DNA of 64,000 bases, taken from Planoprotostelium fungivorum. Its lineage: Eukaryota > Evosea > Variosea > Cavosteliida > Cavosteliaceae. Numbering within the stretch: the stretch's first letter is position 1; each line of letters starts with the position of its first letter. The notes beneath the pieces are model-generated. The model ran no database searches. It saw nothing but the letters and a program-made list of their open reading frames with translations, and was not told the DNA's origin. A program made the position numbers and the translations under genes. Where the stretch lies: NCBI GenBank assembly GCA_003024175.1, contig MDYQ01000070.1, positions 46,173-110,172 of the forward strand. Reading direction: 5' to 3'. Of this stretch, positions 35,317-50,096 are shown one piece after another.

Positions 35317-38300
35317 CATGATGATGATGATGATCATGATGATGATGATGATGATGATGAGATAATATTTCACTTATCGATGATTTAGGAACCCGTCTTA
35401 TTAGTCGGAGAGACTGGAACCGGTAAGACCACCGTCTGTCAGATGCTCGGTACCATTCTAGACCAACGCCTCCACATCCTCAACTGCCATCAACACACCG
35501 AGACCGCAGATTTCCTGGGAGGTAAATCTCTCTCACGATCGACCGACGACTCACCACTTTAGGTCTGAGGCCCGTCAGAGGCAAGAATCGTCTCCACATC
35601 GATCTGATCACACGAATGGAATCTGTTCTCAGTCAGCTGACCCTGGGGGAGCAATACATGGAAGACATGAGATCCTTCGATTCACTCGGAGACAAGATCA
35701 ACATGCTCAAACACATCTCACAGGAAGAGACTTTAGACGAGTCTTCTTACTCTGAGGTGCAGAAACTGTACGGACAGTACAACAGTCTCTTCTCTTGGCA
35801 CGACGGTCCACTGGTGCAAGCCATGAAGGAAGGAGATCTCATTCTCATCGACGAGATTTCTCTCGCAGAGGACGCAGTGCTGGAGAGACTCAACTCGGTC
35901 TTAGAGCCGGGGAGACTGTTGGTCTTGGCAGAGAAGGGCAGTGAAAATATCGAGGAGATCATCGCTCAAGAAAAGTTTCGAATTCTGGCCACGATGAATC
36001 CCGGTGGCGATTTTGGAAAGAAAGAGTTGTCACCCGCCATGAGAAATCGTTTCACCGAAGTGAGAACATTTTACATTTAGAACGGAGAGCTGAAGAGGGT
36101 GTCTACAGGTGTGGGTGCCCAGCGTGACCGACGACGAAGAGCTGGGACAGATCATCGAGAACCGCGTGGAGAACGTCAAGTTGAAGGGGTCGAGCAAGTA
36201 CATTCTCGAATTCACAAAGTGGCTGGGAGAGAGACAGAGGAACCGCAACATGATGTCCCTGCGTGATGTCCTAGCTTGGATCGATTTCATGAACCTGTCG
36301 GTCAATCGTCTCGGTCTGGCGGCAGAAGATGCTTACATCCACGGTGCATCGCTCGTTCTCCTCGATGGATTGGGAGTCGGATCAGGTAATTTGATGTCAC
36401 ATCGACGATGCATGACATCATCAGGTGTACACAACGTCAAGGCCCTCCGAAGTGAATCGATTGCGAAGATTAAGGGACAGTTTGAGAATCGAGTTGGATT
36501 GACCGAAGCACAAGTCGAAGCTGCGGATTACTTCGAAGACGCAGAGAGGTTCGGAATGGATCCCTTCTTCATCCAGAAGGGAAGTCATCCACCGGCCGTC
36601 CCCGCCGCTTACAGTTTGCACGCCAAGACGGTGAGAAAGAACGTCAGTCGAGTGTTGAGAGCCATGCAATTGAAGAAGCCACTCTTATTAGAAGGAAGTC
36701 CAGGTAGATCCATCGTTTACCATTTACAATTCGATTGACGATGAACGAGGTGTGGGCAAGACGAGTTTGATCTCTTCCATCGGTGCCATGACGAACCGTA
36801 GAGTCGTTCGAATCAATCTGTCCGAACAGACGGACATCATGGACCTCTTGGGATCTGATCTACCCGTACAAGGAGGAAAGGCGGGAGAATTCGCGTGGTG
36901 CGACGGTATCTTTTTACAGGCACTGAAGAACGGAGACTGGATTCTGCTCGACGAGCTGAATTTAGCCTCTCAGAGTGTATTGGAAGGTCTCAACGCTTGT
37001 CTGGATCACCGCAGTACCATCTACATTCCCGAATTAGATCAATCTTTCCAATGTCCCAACGAATTCAGAATCTTCGCCTGTCAGGTGAACGTCACACGTC
37101 GATCAGTCAAAACACTGACGTCGACAGAATCCATCGGCTCAGGGAGGAGGTCGTAAGGGTCTACCCAAATCCTTCTTGAATCGTTTCACGAAAGTTCACC
37201 TCGAATCACTCGATGATGAAGATCTGTTGTCCATCACCACTAGGATGTATCCAACCATCGATGCGTCCACGATAGAGAACATGATTCAATTCAATTCTCT
37301 CATGTTCACAGAGACCATGATCCTCGGTACATTCGGTAGAAAAGGTGAGGTGGCAGGTTGTAGATGGACTGAATCGGGTACAGGCTCTCCCTGGGAGTTC
37401 AATCTGAGAGACGTATTCCGTTGGGCAGATCTGATGACCAACGATCGATCTGTAGATCCATCCATCTACATCGATCTCATCTACCGCCAGAGGATGAGAA
37501 CCCTCCCCGATCGCCAGCGAGTGTCCCAACTCTACGAGAAGATCTTCCACCACGAATTGAACCTCGAAGACCGTCCCTACCATCACATCACACCAGAAGA
37601 AATCCAAGTTGGAAGGAGCAAGCTGAAGAGAAACGAACAAGCCGGTGTCGCCACGAGCGATCCAGTCGAATTACAACACCGTTTCTTGAACCCGATGGAG
37701 AACTTGATGAAGTGCGTCGAGATGAATTGGATGTCCATCCTGTTGGGTCCCGCTGGATCTGGAAAGACTTCGATCGTTCGGCTGTTGGCCGGTATCACGA
37801 GGAACACACTGTCCGAGTTTGCCATGAACACTGGAGTCGATACGACGGAGCTGCTGGGTGGATTCGAACAAGTCGATCTCACCAGGTGAAGCCACATCGT
37901 CGATGTGATCTCTGATGGGACGATAGGTACAGGAAATCCATCGTGGAGGAGATCGATGGGATGGTTTTGAGGACGTCCGAGACGTTGCTTCACCGGATGA
38001 TCAAGGAAGCAGCTGGAGGAGAGAGGAGAAGTCAAGTTCAGAAGATGAACGACACGTGGAGTGGCTTCTCGATACGTTCCAACATGGTGGACACACATCC
38101 GGTGAGACATCACATGCGATATCACTATGATGACGTGGCAGCAGAAGGTAGCGGGTGATACGACGTTATTCGATGGTCCAGAGTACCAGATGATTCAATC
38201 TACACTGAAGCAACTGAATGACATGGATGATGAAGAGATGAAGAAGAGAACGAGTCATCTGATGATGGAAGTCGATCGATTGCAAGAGGCCAGCCGTCAC

Positions 38301-41300
38301 TCTACCACGGGATGTTTCGAGTGGATCGATGGTCTATTGGTCAGAGCTCTCGAAGAGGGTACGTCTCATCATTTGACATCACACGTTATTCTGCTATTCA
38401 TCACATGTACATCACGATGAATGATGTAAGCTGATGCAATTTCACAGGTCGATGGTTATTGATTGATAACGTCAATCTATGCAATCCGACAGTATTGGAT
38501 CGATTGAATCCTCTATTGGAGCCAGGAGGTGAACTCATCATCAACGAGAGAGGTCTCGTCGACGGAGAGGTGTGATGACGTCATCATTCGTCATCAACTG
38601 AACGTCCATAGGTGAGAAGAGTGAAGAAGCATCCAAACTTCAGGCTCTTCTTGGCCATGGATCCATCGAATGGCGAGATATCTCGACCGATGAGGAATCG
38701 TGGCATAGAGATATCATTGATGGAACCCGCGACATCTTCCCAAGACATCGTACAACTCTTGGTCGCCTGTGGCATCCGCTCGGTGCCCCTGTGTCACGTC
38801 ATGACGAAATTTCACGGAGATATCAATGCCATGTTCCCGCATTCGCAGGAATCAGTCTTCAATCTGAGACACCTTCTCGACTGGTGAGTCCAATGACGTC
38901 ACACGGAGACATGAAGAGTGACGTGGCTGACTTGAACAAGGGCCCATCTTGTGGTAGAGCAGGTCACGAGGGGTATGAACTTGAACGAGAGTCTCAGAGA
39001 TTCCGCTCAGCAGATCTACGACCGATCTTCCTCTCGTCTCAACGAAGAGCAGAGGAATCACATTCGTCAGATGATAACAGATGAACTGACGCACTACGAT
39101 CCAAAGAAGGACGATCTCAAGCATCACACACCCACACTGTGGCCTCTCTTCATCTCCGGAAGAGATTACGTCAGTCATTCAGATCTGGCCACGATGAATC
39201 GACAGGGAGGTCTACTGCACACACTCGTCCGATCGATCGATACCCTTCGGTTGGTACAGAAGATGGACACCATTCAAGATCACGCCAAGTGAGTCGGTGA
39301 TATTTCGGTGAAAACTGAAGGTGATAGGCTCAGGGAGATGTACGAGACATCTGCTGGCTCTTTCTCCGTTTCTCTCTTGCGATCACTCTTCTCTGGCTCG
39401 ACCATTACATCTACAACGCTCGATGAAGGAAAACTCGACGAAATCTCCAGGATGATACCCACCGCCGCTCGATATTTCATCGAATCTTCCTCTATCTCCG
39501 GCTATTCGGATCGCAAGGAATGGTTGACTTCTCTCTCCAAGTCGTGTCACGATACACACCTCTTGGACTTTGCTCTGTCTGCCCTCGAAGATCTCACGAG
39601 AGGTGATCTCATCTCTACTGCCCGTCAGAATCTGGACGACATTCTTCTCGTGGATCCTTCCCTCTCTTTCATCTCCCAAACGGTGAGAAGTTCAATCGAA
39701 GGAGATAGAGAACTCACTTGATTCAGCCGGTGGACATCAGCTCGAACTCTCTCCTGAAAGTTCGTCTGTTGAACCACGAGCGAGAGGTCGTGAGGAACTT
39801 TGGAACGAATTGGTTGAATCTACACGATCGAATTCGTCTCCACCTACAACACTCTGTGTGTCAACATCGAGAGGGAGAGAATGTGAAGAAGGAGAGCAAC
39901 ACAGTCATCTCACAATCGAGGAGATACCACACGAAGAAGATCAAGAAGATCCGAATCGAAGGTGGAGAGAGGGTCTACAACAGCCTGGCCACACTCTTTT
40001 ATCCCTTCTTCAAGGAGATCGACATCGTCATTCGCAATTGGATGTCGAGATACGAGGCAGATCTGCTGTTACCAAAGAAGGTGAAGAGAGAGTCAGAGTG
40101 ATGACTCACGGTGTCAGGAATGTATGGATCTATTAGAAGCGAGAGAACAACTGTACAAGTGTCTCGATCAGGAACAGATGATGATCACACCCTTCGTAGT
40201 CATGTGGAGATGCATCACGAAATCGATGAGAAAATGCACCACGATGACGTCACCGTGGTTACCCATGATCGTGACTGAGGAGCTGAGGAACATCAGTGAC
40301 AGGATCTCCGAGTGGATCTCAAACAATCATTACGAGATCCATCGCAATCTGCTGTGGAAGGTGAAAAGTCCTCCGATGATCGGGCTGAAACGTCGCAGGG
40401 ATCTGGATCACCTCACACCTACTTCACTCTGGAGCTACAGCAGTTGGATTCCTCCATTCGAACCATCTCAGCCACCACTCACGCTTCCTCCTTGGTTTCA
40501 CTGAGAGACAGACTTCATCCATACCACACGATCAACAGAGACATCCGAAGAGACATACTAGACAGTCTCTGCACTCTCAGGTGGATCGGAGAAGAGAAGT
40601 TGAACGGTAGAGATCACCCGGAGATGTTATCTCAGATGGAGAGAGTTTCTGAATCACTCCAACACAGGATGGAGAAGGTGAGGAGACGATGGATCATCCC
40701 TCGTCTGATCACGGGGTAGACGAAGAAAGACATCGTACAGCAACAAGAGAGGAAGTCTCTCTTATCGGGTGAATCCGTGTCAGATAACATGCCTCTGCCC
40801 GAAGCGAAAGTCAAATTTGCCCATTCAAATCTGGCACTCTTACCTCATTTCGATCATCGATGCACCGTGGCAGAGAGGGACATCATCACATCGATGTACG
40901 ATGTCCTGACATCCGACGACATAATCGATAAGCTCAAGGAGATGATCCCTATCATCAATCGGTTTGTTGCCGGTGAGATCGTTATTCGTGATGAGATGGA
41001 ACACAGAAACTGAATGGAATAGATGCATTGGAGCACAGTTCCAGGGATGCAGCTCAGTTTGTTCCCTACCAATGGATCGTTTGGAAATTGACCAGGGAAT
41101 TATCCATCACCGCGGAGACCGCTCGCATGACACTCAAGAGCGTACTCGAAGAGGTGAATCGATGAAATTTCATCCGAATTCCTCTGACTTTTCAGGTCAC
41201 TTTCTCGCACCAGAGATATTTGGATGACAACACGTTCAACGATTTCTCCATCCTCCACCCCGAAGCTTTCCGATCAGAAGATACACTCTTCAACAACGAT

Positions 41301-44300
41301 CACACCGACACTTCACGCTCTACTTCTGGTCTACCCAGGGTCCTTCAGAACATCACTCTCCCCTTCTCTTTCCACGCTCTGTCCTCCGTGGATTATCTGC
41401 CCCTGTCTGGTCTGCCCGAGAAATCGAAGCAAATCAAAGAATTGGCAAAGATTTTGTACAACGAACAAGAATCTACGGCTGGGCCCCTCAGGGAATGGCG
41501 TACGTCATTACTCTCCGTCGTCAAGGTGATGGTCACGTGATGAAGAAGATCTGATCGTTGTAGTGCGTCGAATGTTACAAGGAGACGTTCAGCGAAGAGA
41601 TCTACGTGAAGATTGAAGAGAACGTGAAGAGATTGTTGAACGGAGAGGTAACAGAGGCAATGGAGGATCTATCACATCTGTTGTCCCAGTCGAACGATAA
41701 GGTCTTCGTCGAGAATTCGAAGGCGTATCTGGTTCCCGCACTACAACTGGTGCAATCGAAGGGTGCCCCCAAGGATGGTCACAGGGCTGAATCATTCCAA
41801 GGTGGGACATGTACAGATGATTGAAATAAGATTTACTTTCATATACATCGATGTACAAATGAGAAGAAGGGATATTTATATGGTTACAGGCACTGTATTC
41901 ATCCTGCTCGGTTTCTTCAAGTTGAACGTCTTACGTTCCACTTTCTCTCCCCTCGATCCATCATCCAGATACGCAGTGAAGAGGAGCACCATCTTAGATC
42001 GCAACGAGAGGCTGCTGACAGAGAAGGAGGGAAGAGAAGAGACGGAGAACATCTTCAGAGGTATAGATGTCAACGATGTCATCACCGAACTCAAGGATAT
42101 TCTGAACGATGGAATGGAGAAATTGGTCAAGATGAAGGATAAGGTGAGAGATTGGTTCGTTGTAGATTCACCGACTGACGTTGTAGGTTCCGGTGAGATT
42201 GGCTCCGGAAGAATACGGAAGATTGTACTCCGAGATGTCGCAGTTTTTAGACTCGACCTGCGAATCTCGCAGAACTGCGGCACTTTCCACCGAGATATCA
42301 TCCCTCGACGATACGACAGACCCCACGGCCTGTCAGGCGGTCAGACAAGAAGTGATGTGGCAAGAAAACACGAGATCCTTCATAAGAAACGTCGACAACA
42401 AGTACGTCACACTGAAGGATGCATTCTATCCCCTCTGCAATGCTCTCTACGACGTTAAGAACGGGTTACGATTGATCTCTGCAGCCAAGATCGCTGCATG
42501 GAACGAGAAGGTGAAGTCCATTTACATCGATTTACATCGATTCGTTTCGTTCTTCAGGATGCTGAACGAGTGACAGGCAAACGCGAGAATCATCCGAGCC
42601 GTTCACATCCTCTCGACCTTCCCCAATCAATTCACAGAGAAGGAAGAAGAAAGAGACACGTACCTGTCCAACATCGAATACCTCATCTCCGAGAAGACGT
42701 TCGAGGCCATCGCATCGCAATCGAACGGAAAGAAACAAGTGAACAAGATCTACTCCATGCTGTTAAAATCCGTCACGCACGGTATCTTCGTGTACACCAA
42801 CACCTTGGGAAGACTGACACCTCAATCGGTCAAGGTGAAGTGTCATTCTCGTAGAACGATGCTGACTTGTGGTAGGTGATGAATCGCATGTTCACGGTCT
42901 ACGCAGACATGATGAGTCGACAAGAAGAGCAGCAGCAACAGAAACAATTGGAAGAAGCCGAACAGTTCAAATACAAGACCAAGAGCCACGTCATGGAGAG
43001 TGACGAAGACAAGGACAAGAGAGAGTTGGCACAGATGTTCCCCAACTTTGAAGAATCTTACATGGACATTGTCGCTGCGGTGGAGCAGAATCAACTCAAC
43101 GAAGGAGATGAGAAGGAAGAGAAGGAAGAGAACACGGAATTATCCCAGCATCAGATGGACAGTGGCATCACCGAGATGGAATTGTACAAGTTGTACAAGA
43201 TTCACAACGAGATCTATCGGAGAGTCAACAGCAGCGCCGTGAAAGAGAGAGGAGAAGAAGACATCACGAGAGATCAGAGGGAGGTAGTGCAGCTGTCCTA
43301 CGAGACATCTCACTTGTTGATGTCATTGCTGCAAGCTGACGCTTCAAACATCCGTGGAACTCTTGGATCACACATTGTCGTCGCATCTCAATTGTTCGAG
43401 ACGCTCAATCTCAACACACAGAAGGAAGTCCAAGGAGAAGACATCACGAACGTCGTCGATTCTGTCGCCTCCAATATCTACAAGGTGAGTCATCCACCAC
43501 CACCGCATCCTTTCGTTTCGATCGAAGTTCGACGTGTGTGACACACTGTAGGACCCATGTTTGAACGAGACGAGATACATCTTAGCCCCACTCGAGTCGT
43601 ACAAGAATCGAATCGCAGAGATACTGGCGGAATATCCAGAACATCCCGTTCTCATCTCTCTCGTTCGTCTGGCTGATCACATCACCGGCCTCGCCGTGAC
43701 CACTCCGCTGATGAAGGTCCTCAAGGGGTTCGAAATTCTGCTCGAGAAATCGAACGAGTGGGAATCATACGCCAGCAAGAAGTTGTCGATCGCAGGTGAT
43801 TCATCAGAAAACACATAGATGATCGACTGAACGATGACAGATCAAATCAACGTGTTATCTTCCATCGTGTTGCGATGGAGAGGCATCGAGATCAAGAACT
43901 GGCCCCAGATGATGATATCGAAGGAAGAAGAATTCGAGAGGAGATCGGCCAAGTGGTGGATGTACCTATACCGTACCATTTCGTCTGCCAGATCCACAGC
44001 GGAGACACCCTCGCTATCTCAACAGTTTTTCGAGAGGTGAGAGAGAGAGACGAAAACTGGATGACTCATCATCGTCAGCATGGAGACATTCATCCAATCT
44101 TCCAACGTGGGTGAGTTCAAACATCGATTGGACATGCTGCATTCGTTTCACCTTCAATTATCATCGGAACAACGAGCCAAGGGAAGCAACGATCACACCA
44201 CCCTGTGTAACATCCTGTACAATGTCTACAGCCACTACCAGCAGTTCATTCCAAAGTGAGACATCGTCATCATCGATGTCATCTCATCCATCACAGATTC

Positions 44301-47300
44301 GACGAGAGCGTCGAGCAGAAGAAGAATCCAGTGGAGACCAAGTTCAAGGACTTCATCAAATTGTCAAAGTGGGACATCAACAAGATGAACTTCCACAAGC
44401 TCAAAGTCGACACGGAGAAGTCACATCGACAACTGTTATCGATGATGAGAGATTACGAAACCATCCTGTGGGGTACCATCAGAGACATCTTCACGATGAA
44501 CGAGGACTTTGATCAGAACACGGTCAAGCACGTGAAGGAGAATCTGATGGATCTACCTCCTGTCGACATCGTCAGGTGAGATCTGATGTGATGATGTCAT
44601 CTGATGAGATTCAGCATCGACGATTCGTTCTGGAAGGACGAGATGTCCATCAAATCGGAATTGTCCGAACAAGTGGCCAAGCTCTTCTCAACCACGGATG
44701 CATCACAATCACACAACAAGTTGAGAAAGATCTTCAAGAAGGCAAAGAGAATCTCAGCCGGTGATCCACTCGCTTCACTCTTCACAGTTCTCACACGTTG
44801 TAGAACTGTTCGTCAAGGAGAAGGGAGAGATAGGTACCATCAGTGGAGGCATGAAATCAGTTGAAGAGACTGTGGTTTCCATCATCGAGAGAGCCATCGA
44901 ATTGAAATCACAAGACGAGCCGAAGACGGTGAAGAAATTGGCCCTCAATCAACTCATCAAAGAGCTTCCCAACATGGGTGTCTCTTATTCTAGGAAATCC
45001 ACCGTTATGTCTACCTTTGTTCCTCACGATCTAGAGGTGAAATAACGAATCGATTTCCGTGCTGATCAGATCACAGACCAGCCCCGTAGATCGAGAGAAG
45101 AGAGAGAATTATTTCTACTTCTCCCTTCCTCTCATTCCAGTCGAAGGTTTGAAGAGAGTGACGGACGACGAGAATTGTCAGAAGAGTGCCGCCAAGTGTG
45201 AATCTTACTTCCACCGCATCATCACTCGATTGTATCGATTGAGACAAGTGTCGAGGCATCATCACAAGGACGTATCGAGGAGAGAGGTGACATCATCCAT
45301 CGACATCATCCATCGACATCATCCATCGACATCATCCATCGACATCATCCATCCTGACGCACAGCAGATGGACAGAGGATTGGCTTACGTCGAGTCCTTA
45401 GTCTGCTCTTCCGTGAAGGAGAGGATGATGGTGTGCGATGTGACATCACACATCCACCACCTCCAGGACATCGCTCAGATGCTCAAGCCAGTCATCGATC
45501 TGTCCAGACAGAGCATGTTGAGGGGAAATCAACAGAAGATCGTCAATCATTACGTTCAGAAGATAAGGAGAACGGTGGAGGTCACAGCCGAGAGGTAGGT
45601 CGTTGGATTTTGAATGATGATTAAGTTGGGACAGGTTGTCTCAGTTCAAGATCTTGTGTGAATCACTTCCCGTAGAGAGCGAAGGATTGAGCCAAGCCAA
45701 GGTCCTTCTCACCCAAGCGAAGCAACTCAACGCACAATCGAAGGTGAGGAGATATCACATCGGTCATACATTGCATACCATTCACATCTCGTATGCTAAT
45801 CGTGGTGCAGAAGTCCATTCGTACCATCACACCAGAGAACGTTCAAGTGTTGATCACAGAAGACCACAGAAATCAATTGGAGAGAGAATTGGCAACATTC
45901 GTTCACATCGCCTCCATCTTGACTGAGGTGAGACTTGAAGGACGAGATGATGAATGTGAATGACACATCACAGATGACTCGATTGTTACCCAAGCGAATC
46001 TGTTCATCGATTTTACAATTGATTGATCTGATCCGTTCGGTGGACGTTGAATATCGAGGAGAGATGGACATTCAAGTGGAGACGTCGAACGATGATGCCG
46101 TCATCACACCCTTCTTGTCCGCGATGAACGAAGTGATCACGTCACTGCAGCTCGGATTACAGAGAGCCCACAAACACTTTAGCAGCCAAGAGGCTGCACC
46201 AACTACAACGAGTGAGATACGATATGATCCGCTTGTTCTCACGTGAAAACAGCGACAAACGAAGAAGGAGAACAAGAGAAGAAGGAAGAACAGACTGCCA
46301 GAGATGGAAACATCAAAGAGATCGAATGGTTTCTCACGTCTCTCGTCAACCAGATGGACATGAAGGAGCTGCAGTCTAGATTCGATCGTCTCATCCAATC
46401 TACCCTCCAAGTTTGCGATGGAGCATCCGTGGAGGCCATCAAGATGTCTGGAGCCTACTTGGGACAGGTGCTCCATCATCTGATCGCCTCCCTCACCCTC
46501 TACAGATCTATCCACTGTTACAGCAGTACATCTCCGTGGCATCTTCCACCTTACAACACGTCGTATCCTACCACCACACCACCCTCAAGTTGACCTACGT
46601 CCTCTCGAACATCTTCATCGCTTTATCAGAGAAGGGATTCTGCACACCGGAGCCAGAAGGAGAAGAGAAGGAAGGAGAAGAACAAGAGGGAGAAGGTGTG
46701 AAATATCTTAACGCATCCATCTGTGCTCATGCGATTGTCAGGTGTTGGATTGGGAGAAGGAAGAGGAAAGAAGGACAAGAGTGACTCGGTGGATGATGAA
46801 GAACAAGCGTTGGGAGAGAAAGAAGAACCGAGAGAGGTGAAGATCAGAGGGGAGGAGTATCTAAAGGGTTGTACAGAAGGAAGAAGATGAAGAAGATCCC
46901 AACCAAGAAGAAGGTCACGAGATGAACATGGATTTCGAAGGAGATCTGATGGATAAGGAAGAACAGCAGAAGGAGGGAGGAGAAGAGGAAGAAGAAGAAG
47001 AAGAGAAGGATGTCGATCGAGACGTGAGGAGGAGACGAAGAGAAATCGATTGACAAGAGACAGATGGGAGAGACAAATCCAGACCAAGAGGAAATCATCG
47101 ATAAAGAGATGTGGGACGATGAAGACAAGGGTGAGATGAAGAGAGGAAGAAGTGACTGAACAATTCATGCAGACGAAGATGTCAATTCGGAGGATGAAAA
47201 GATGGAGAAGAACGAAGGAAACGAATCGGAACAGAAGAACGAAGACATGATTGCCGACGAAGACCAATCGGAAGGAAAAGACGATAAGAAGAAGGAGAAG

Positions 47301-49835
47301 GAAGAGAAGGAGAAGGACAAGAAGGGAGAAGAAGAAGAAGGAGAAGAAGAAGGAGAGGAAGAAGGAGAAGAAGAATTCGAAGAGCATCAACCTGAAGGAG
47401 AGGAATTCGAAGACGATCATCACGTAGAACCGAGAAAGGATGAAGAGTTCCAATTGCCAGAGAACATCGAAATGGAAGACGAGGGAGAGAAGGAAGAAGA
47501 AGGAGAAGAGAAGGAAGATGGAATGGAGGTGAAGTGATCATGTTTGATCAGACGTTGACACGTGATAGATGTCATCCGATGAAGAAGCAGAGGAGGAGGA
47601 CAAGGAGGACGATGCGATGGAAGAAGATTTCCCGGAGAGAGAAGAGAAGGAGGAAGAAGGAGAAGAAGAGAAGGACGAAGAAGGAAAAGACAAGGAAGTT
47701 CAAGAGTCGAACGAGCCAGACGAAGAGAAGCAACAAGATCCCAACCAAGAGTATCTCAACGATTTGAATAGAGAAGACGAAGAAGAAAAGGATGAGAACG
47801 ACGCGGGAGCACAGGACAACATGGGATCCGAATCGACCAAAGCACAATCCGTCGAAAACCAGGTGAAATTTCGAGTCGAAACGGAGGACTGAAAGAGGAC
47901 AGAACCAGCAAGACTCTGCACAGAACGAGAAGAACGAGAACGAGGAGAGAAAGAGTGAAGATGCGATCGAAGAGCAACAGAAGAATGCTCCCAGAGAGAG
48001 TTTCTCTGAAAAGGAGACGGGAGCTCCTGAAGAGGCGAAGCAGAAGAACAAACGACCCGATGCCAACCCCAATCGAAGCTTAGGTGAACATGTCGCACGG
48101 TTAATCCATCGATCACTCGCTGACATCATCAGGCGATGCACTGAAACAGTGGAAGAAGAGACTCAACGTCACGGAAGAACAAGTCGATAAGCAGGATGAT
48201 GAAGAAGAGAAATCGGGAGATAAGGAAGACAAGGAAGAAGAAGCAGGAGAATATCGATTCATGGAGAAGGAAGACGAGAGAAAGGAAGACGAACAAGCAT
48301 TGGGACCCTCCACGAAAGAACAACAAGAAGAGGGAGGAGTAGAGAAGAAGGAAGAAGAGAAGGAAGAAGAGAAGGAGGGTGATGCCATGGAAGAAGAAGA
48401 GAAGGAAGAAGAGAAGGAGACACCCGAGGTGAGAGAAGGAAAGAAGAGGAGAGCTGATGATGTGCAGGATGGTGAAGACGATGAGAAGGGTAAGGAGGCC
48501 GTCGACGAGAAGCAACAGAGCAAGAGACAGATGCCAAAGATCGCTCAACCCAAGTTTCCATCTCAAAAGGAAGAACTAGAGAAGGAAGAAGAAGGAGAAG
48601 AGGAAGAAGAAGAGGGAGAGAAGAAGAAGGAAGAGAAGGAGAAGGAAGATGTCTTGGGAAGTGTTTCCACCGGTATGAACGAAGGAGAAGGAGAAGAGAG
48701 ACTGGCCATCACGAGAGAGCAAGAACTCAACATCCGATCCGAATTAGAGGACATGATGAACAAGTACAGGGAGAGCAAACAAGTGAGTACAATCGAAGTC
48801 TATCCATCGAACGTATGTATTCATCTGATTCTACAGCGAATGGAAATCGATGGAGCGAAGGAAGGCCAAGAGATGTGGTCCAAGTTTCAGATGCTGACGC
48901 AAGACATCTCACGCGACCTCTGCGAGCAGCTCCGACTCGTCTTAGAACCCACACTGGCCGCCAAGCTCCGCGGTGATTACAAGACCGGAAAACGAATCAA
49001 CATGAAGAAGGTATCTCGTTCGTTTTTGTGATCAATTCTCACTCGATCTAGGTCATTCCTTACATCGCATCCGATTTCAAGAAGGATAAGATCTGGCTGA
49101 GACGCAGTCAGCCATCGAAGAGACAGTACCAGATCATGATCGTCATCGATGACAGTAAATCGATGGCGGATCTGTCTGGTCAGATGGCATTGGAAGCCCT
49201 GACCACCATCAGTGGTGCACTCAACCAATTGGAGATCGGACAGATGGGAATCTCTTCGTTTGGAAAGGAGATCCGTCTCTTACATCCATTCGATCTACCC
49301 TTCTCTTCTTCGGTGGGAGCAGAAGTCGTCTCTCAGTTCACTTTCGCCGCCGACGCCACGGATTACTGTACCATGATGGAGAAGGTGTGGAGAATGTGAC
49401 GTCATCGTACGTCATATCTGACGTGAGATAGATCTATACCATACTCCAAATGTCAAAGGGAGGAGCGGCATCCAACGTGGACATTTCGCAATTGGCCATC
49501 GTGATATCTGATGGAAGGATCAACAGCAAGGGAAATCTGAAGAGATGGATCAGACAGGCTCAGGAGGCCAACATGTTCGTCGTGTTCATCATCATGGACC
49601 CGAAGGAGAAGAACAGTTCCATTCAAGAGCTGCCAACCATCAAGTTCTTACCTTCCGGTGTCATACAGACGGTGAGGCATCGACATGATGATGTGATGGG
49701 TGGCTGATGGGACGACAGGAGATGTATATGGAGAGCTTCCCCTTCCCTTACTATCTCGTACTCAGAGACATCAGACATCTACCCAACGTTCTCGCCGATG
49801 CCCTCAGACAATGGTTCGAGTTACTTAAGAACTAG
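30231..49835 (+). CDS. MDN1: Midasin, giant AAA+ ribosome-assembly ATPase
   Basis: One intron-rich gene of 19.6 kb encoding roughly 5,000 residues. ATG 30231 begins MKHFSFHLKPAVQSLLSRF. Six AAA modules are identified by their Walker A motifs: LLEGGNGVGKTAIIEE (31.4 kb), LVGETGNGKTTVVQ (32.7 kb), GPTSSGKTSMVEYV (34.25 kb), LVGETGTGKTTVCQML (35.4 kb), LEGSPG split from VGKTSLISS (36.7-36.77 kb) and LLGPAGSGKTSIVRLL (37.75 kb). A long helical linker follows (about 38.9-46.6 kb), then a Glu/Lys/Asp-rich tail region (46.65-48.7 kb). The C-terminal MIDAS domain has the metal site MIVIDDSKSMADLSG at 49.13 kb and ends DALRQWFELLKN. Midasin pulls Rsa4 and Ytm1 off pre-60S particles in nucleolus and nucleoplasm. 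The domain order is complete and no break was seen. Confidence 0.95.
35283..35362. repeat. (GAT)n microsatellite in a midasin intron
   Basis: An almost pure GAT/ATG trinucleotide run of about 80 bases with two GATCAT interruptions lies in the intron just before the fourth AAA module. Frames across it read poly-Met or poly-Asp and are not coding. Confidence 0.9.
45291..45357. repeat. CATCATCCATCGA 13-bp repeat in a midasin intron
   Basis: Four to five tandem copies of CATCATCCATCGA fill the intron between the RGVEASSQGRIE-region exon end at about 45288 and the exon starting AQQMDRGLAYVE near 45360. The flanking exons encode the midasin linker. Confidence 0.8.
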
Positions 49836-50096
49836 ACTGATCGAATAAACGGTGTCTAAACTGTGTTCCTCTCCTCGAACGCCAGAAATCCGGAGTTCAG
49901 GAGGAGTTCGTTATATCTACAACGCAAGATGTGATCGAAATATCCAAATCACGCAGACATGGGGAACCGCTTGTCCAGAGTGGATGACAGAACGGTTGAT
50001 TCATCTCCTGCCGTTCCACCAGCCGTATGCACATGGTGATTGTGAATCGAAAACTCGTCTGACGGAGGATTAGCAACGCCACAGCACCTCGCACAG

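Noticed and set aside
35206-35388. Poly-Asp and poly-Met frames
   Set aside because: They arise from a GAT microsatellite inside a midasin intron.
45291-45357. CRISPR-like array
   Set aside because: A 13-bp unit repeats without spacers in a eukaryotic intron; it is a minisatellite.
46626-48566. Large minus-strand Leu/Ser/Phe-rich frames opposite midasin
   Set aside because: They are the antisense of the Glu/Lys-rich tether, where CTT and TTC codons give false hydrophobic frames.
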